DNA of 48,747 nucleotides, taken from NCBI GenBank assembly GCA_030529545.1, contig JAUMWR010000012.1, positions 1 to 48,747 of the forward strand, written 5' to 3'. Source of the stretch: Buchananella hordeovulneris (GTDB lineage Bacteria; Actinomycetota; Actinomycetes; Actinomycetales; Actinomycetaceae). Positions 48,153 to 48,747 of this stretch are shown here, in pieces (the first letter of the stretch is position 1; each line of letters starts with the position of its first letter). Made by a program: the position numbers and the translations under genes. Under the pieces are notes generated by a model that saw only the letters and a program-made list of their open reading frames with translations, was not told the origin of the DNA and ran no database searches.

Positions 48153-48547
48153 CAACCTACTTGTCCCTTGAGGACATGGTTTACCTCGTTGAGCAATTGC
48201 AAGTGGGCCCAATTCGAGACCTAGGCCTACTTGAATCGGCGACACGCCGACCTCAGGCAGTTTTGTATGGCCGGGAGGCCTACCCCTCCCTTACACAGAA
48301 AGCTGCGGCCCTTCTTCATTCCACAGTAAGGAATCACGCGCTCGTCGACGGCAACAAGAGACTCGGCTGGCTTGGACTCTTAGTTTTCCTAGAACTCAAC
48401 GGGTACGAGATCGATGTCGAAGACGACCCTGCCTACAACCTCGTGATTGCAGTCGCGGAAGACAAGCTTGGAGTCGATGAGATCGCACACGCGCTTGAAA
48501 AGTGGATAAACCTTGCCACTGCTTCAGAAACCCCCGAACCCCGATAG
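48149..48547 (+). CDS. doc: Doc (death-on-curing) family toxin
   Basis: 132 residues of the Fic/Doc fold. The active-site loop is HALVDGNKR (residues 63-71), matching HxFx(D/E)xN(K/G)R except that the Phe is Leu. GPIRDLGLLESATRRPQAVLYG near the N-terminus and AAALLHSTVRNH before the loop are typical of Doc. Doc phosphorylates elongation factor Tu with ATP and stops translation; the antitoxin neutralises it. GTG start overlapping the antitoxin stop by four bases. GC is lower than the genome around, in line with a mobile module. Confidence 0.9.
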   Translation: MTTYLSLEDMVYLVEQLQVGPIRDLGLLESATRRPQAVLYGREAYPSLTQKAAALLHSTVRNHALVDGNKRLGWLGLLVFLELNGYEIDVEDDPAYNLVIAVAEDKLGVDEIAHALEKWINLATASETPEPR

Positions 48548-48747
48548 CGCGCCCAGCCAGGCGGTCGCAGTGCACGCCGCCAGCATACCGAACGCGTAGA
48601 GCGCGACCGACGCCCAGTTTCGGTACCGCTCGACGTCCCCGCTGTGCCCCTCCTTGTTGGAGTGGTCGGCGGGGCGTCGTCGTTTGTGGGCTCCTGACTT
48701 TTGACACTTGGTGTTGGGGTGGGTGGTTTGGGTCGAGTTTTCGTTGA
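48524..48747 (-). CDS. Possible C-terminus of a membrane protein, cut by window edge
   Basis: On the minus strand a frame stays open from the right edge to the TGA at 48524-48526, 74 codons. The last part reads SVALYAFGMLAACTATAWLG, a plausible membrane helix with short tail, after a polar stretch (KCQKSGAHKRRRPADHSNKE). It overlaps the doc 3' end by 24 bases. No family recognised and the start lies outside, so it is uncertain. Confidence 0.35.
   Translation of the reverse strand, partial: NENSTQTTHPNTKCQKSGAHKRRRPADHSNKEGHSGDVERYRNWASVALYAFGMLAACTATAWLGALSGFGGF

Overview
The window reads as one contiguous chromosomal segment of a high-GC Gram-positive actinobacterium, probably an Actinomycetaceae-type organism. 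This rests on the gene order (uvr genes, rapZ-whiA, gap-pgk-tpi-secG, tkt-pgi-zwf-opcA-pgl, xerD-parA, rluB-tyrA-cmk-der), on actinobacterium-restricted families (WhiA, OpcA), on an LAKTG-type sortase signal, on several secreted CWB2 cell-wall-binding proteins, and on frequent GTG/TTG starts with 4-nt stop/start overlaps. Genus cannot be fixed from the sequence alone.

Layout. 1-780: C-terminal end of a sortase-anchored surface protein. 0.9-10.9 kb: the excision repair genes uvrB, uvrA and uvrC, interrupted by terC (behind a yybP-ykoY-type manganese riboswitch) and an opposite-strand pair (YciI-like protein, bile-acid-symporter-like transporter). 11-18 kb: purT, rapZ, whiA and the lower glycolysis operon gap-pgk-tpi, then secG. 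18.2-25.4 kb, minus strand: tkt-pgi-zwf-opcA-pgl, a coupled pentose-phosphate operon with pgi where transaldolase is often found. 25.5-33.9 kb: xerD, a membrane protein of unknown function, parA, rluB, tyrA, cmk and der. 34-41.2 kb: accessory block of five secreted proteins consisting essentially of CWB2 repeats, with an aldo/keto reductase and two decayed small genes. 41.4-43.8 kb: a UvrA-like ABC ATPase. 44.2-47.9 kb: a NarL-type two-component system, a DUF2871 membrane protein and a decayed MFS exporter. 47.9-48.7 kb: a ribbon-helix-helix/Doc toxin-antitoxin module and the edge of another reading frame.

How it works together. The core part couples DNA repair (with a LexA-like box at uvrA), central carbon flux (glycolysis facing the pentose-phosphate operon) and chromosome maintenance (xerD, parA). 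Three expected neighbours are absent from their usual places: yvcK between rapZ and whiA, transaldolase between tkt and zwf, and scpA/scpB between parA and rluB.

Most notable signals: (i) a 17-bp motif, consensus TGGMCGACGTTSCCGCC, found near-perfectly in gene-end and intergenic positions and inside a few genes; (ii) at least eight genes whose start codon lies exactly seven bases after an nAnnnT -10 element, implying systematic leaderless transcription; (iii) a manganese riboswitch whose P1 3' strand also pairs with the terC Shine-Dalgarno sequence; (iv) the CWB2-only secreted protein array; (v) two copies of a 93-bp structured repeat next to xerD; (vi) a C11 tract inside a histidine kinase gene. 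No rRNA, tRNA, CRISPR array or intact insertion sequence was seen.
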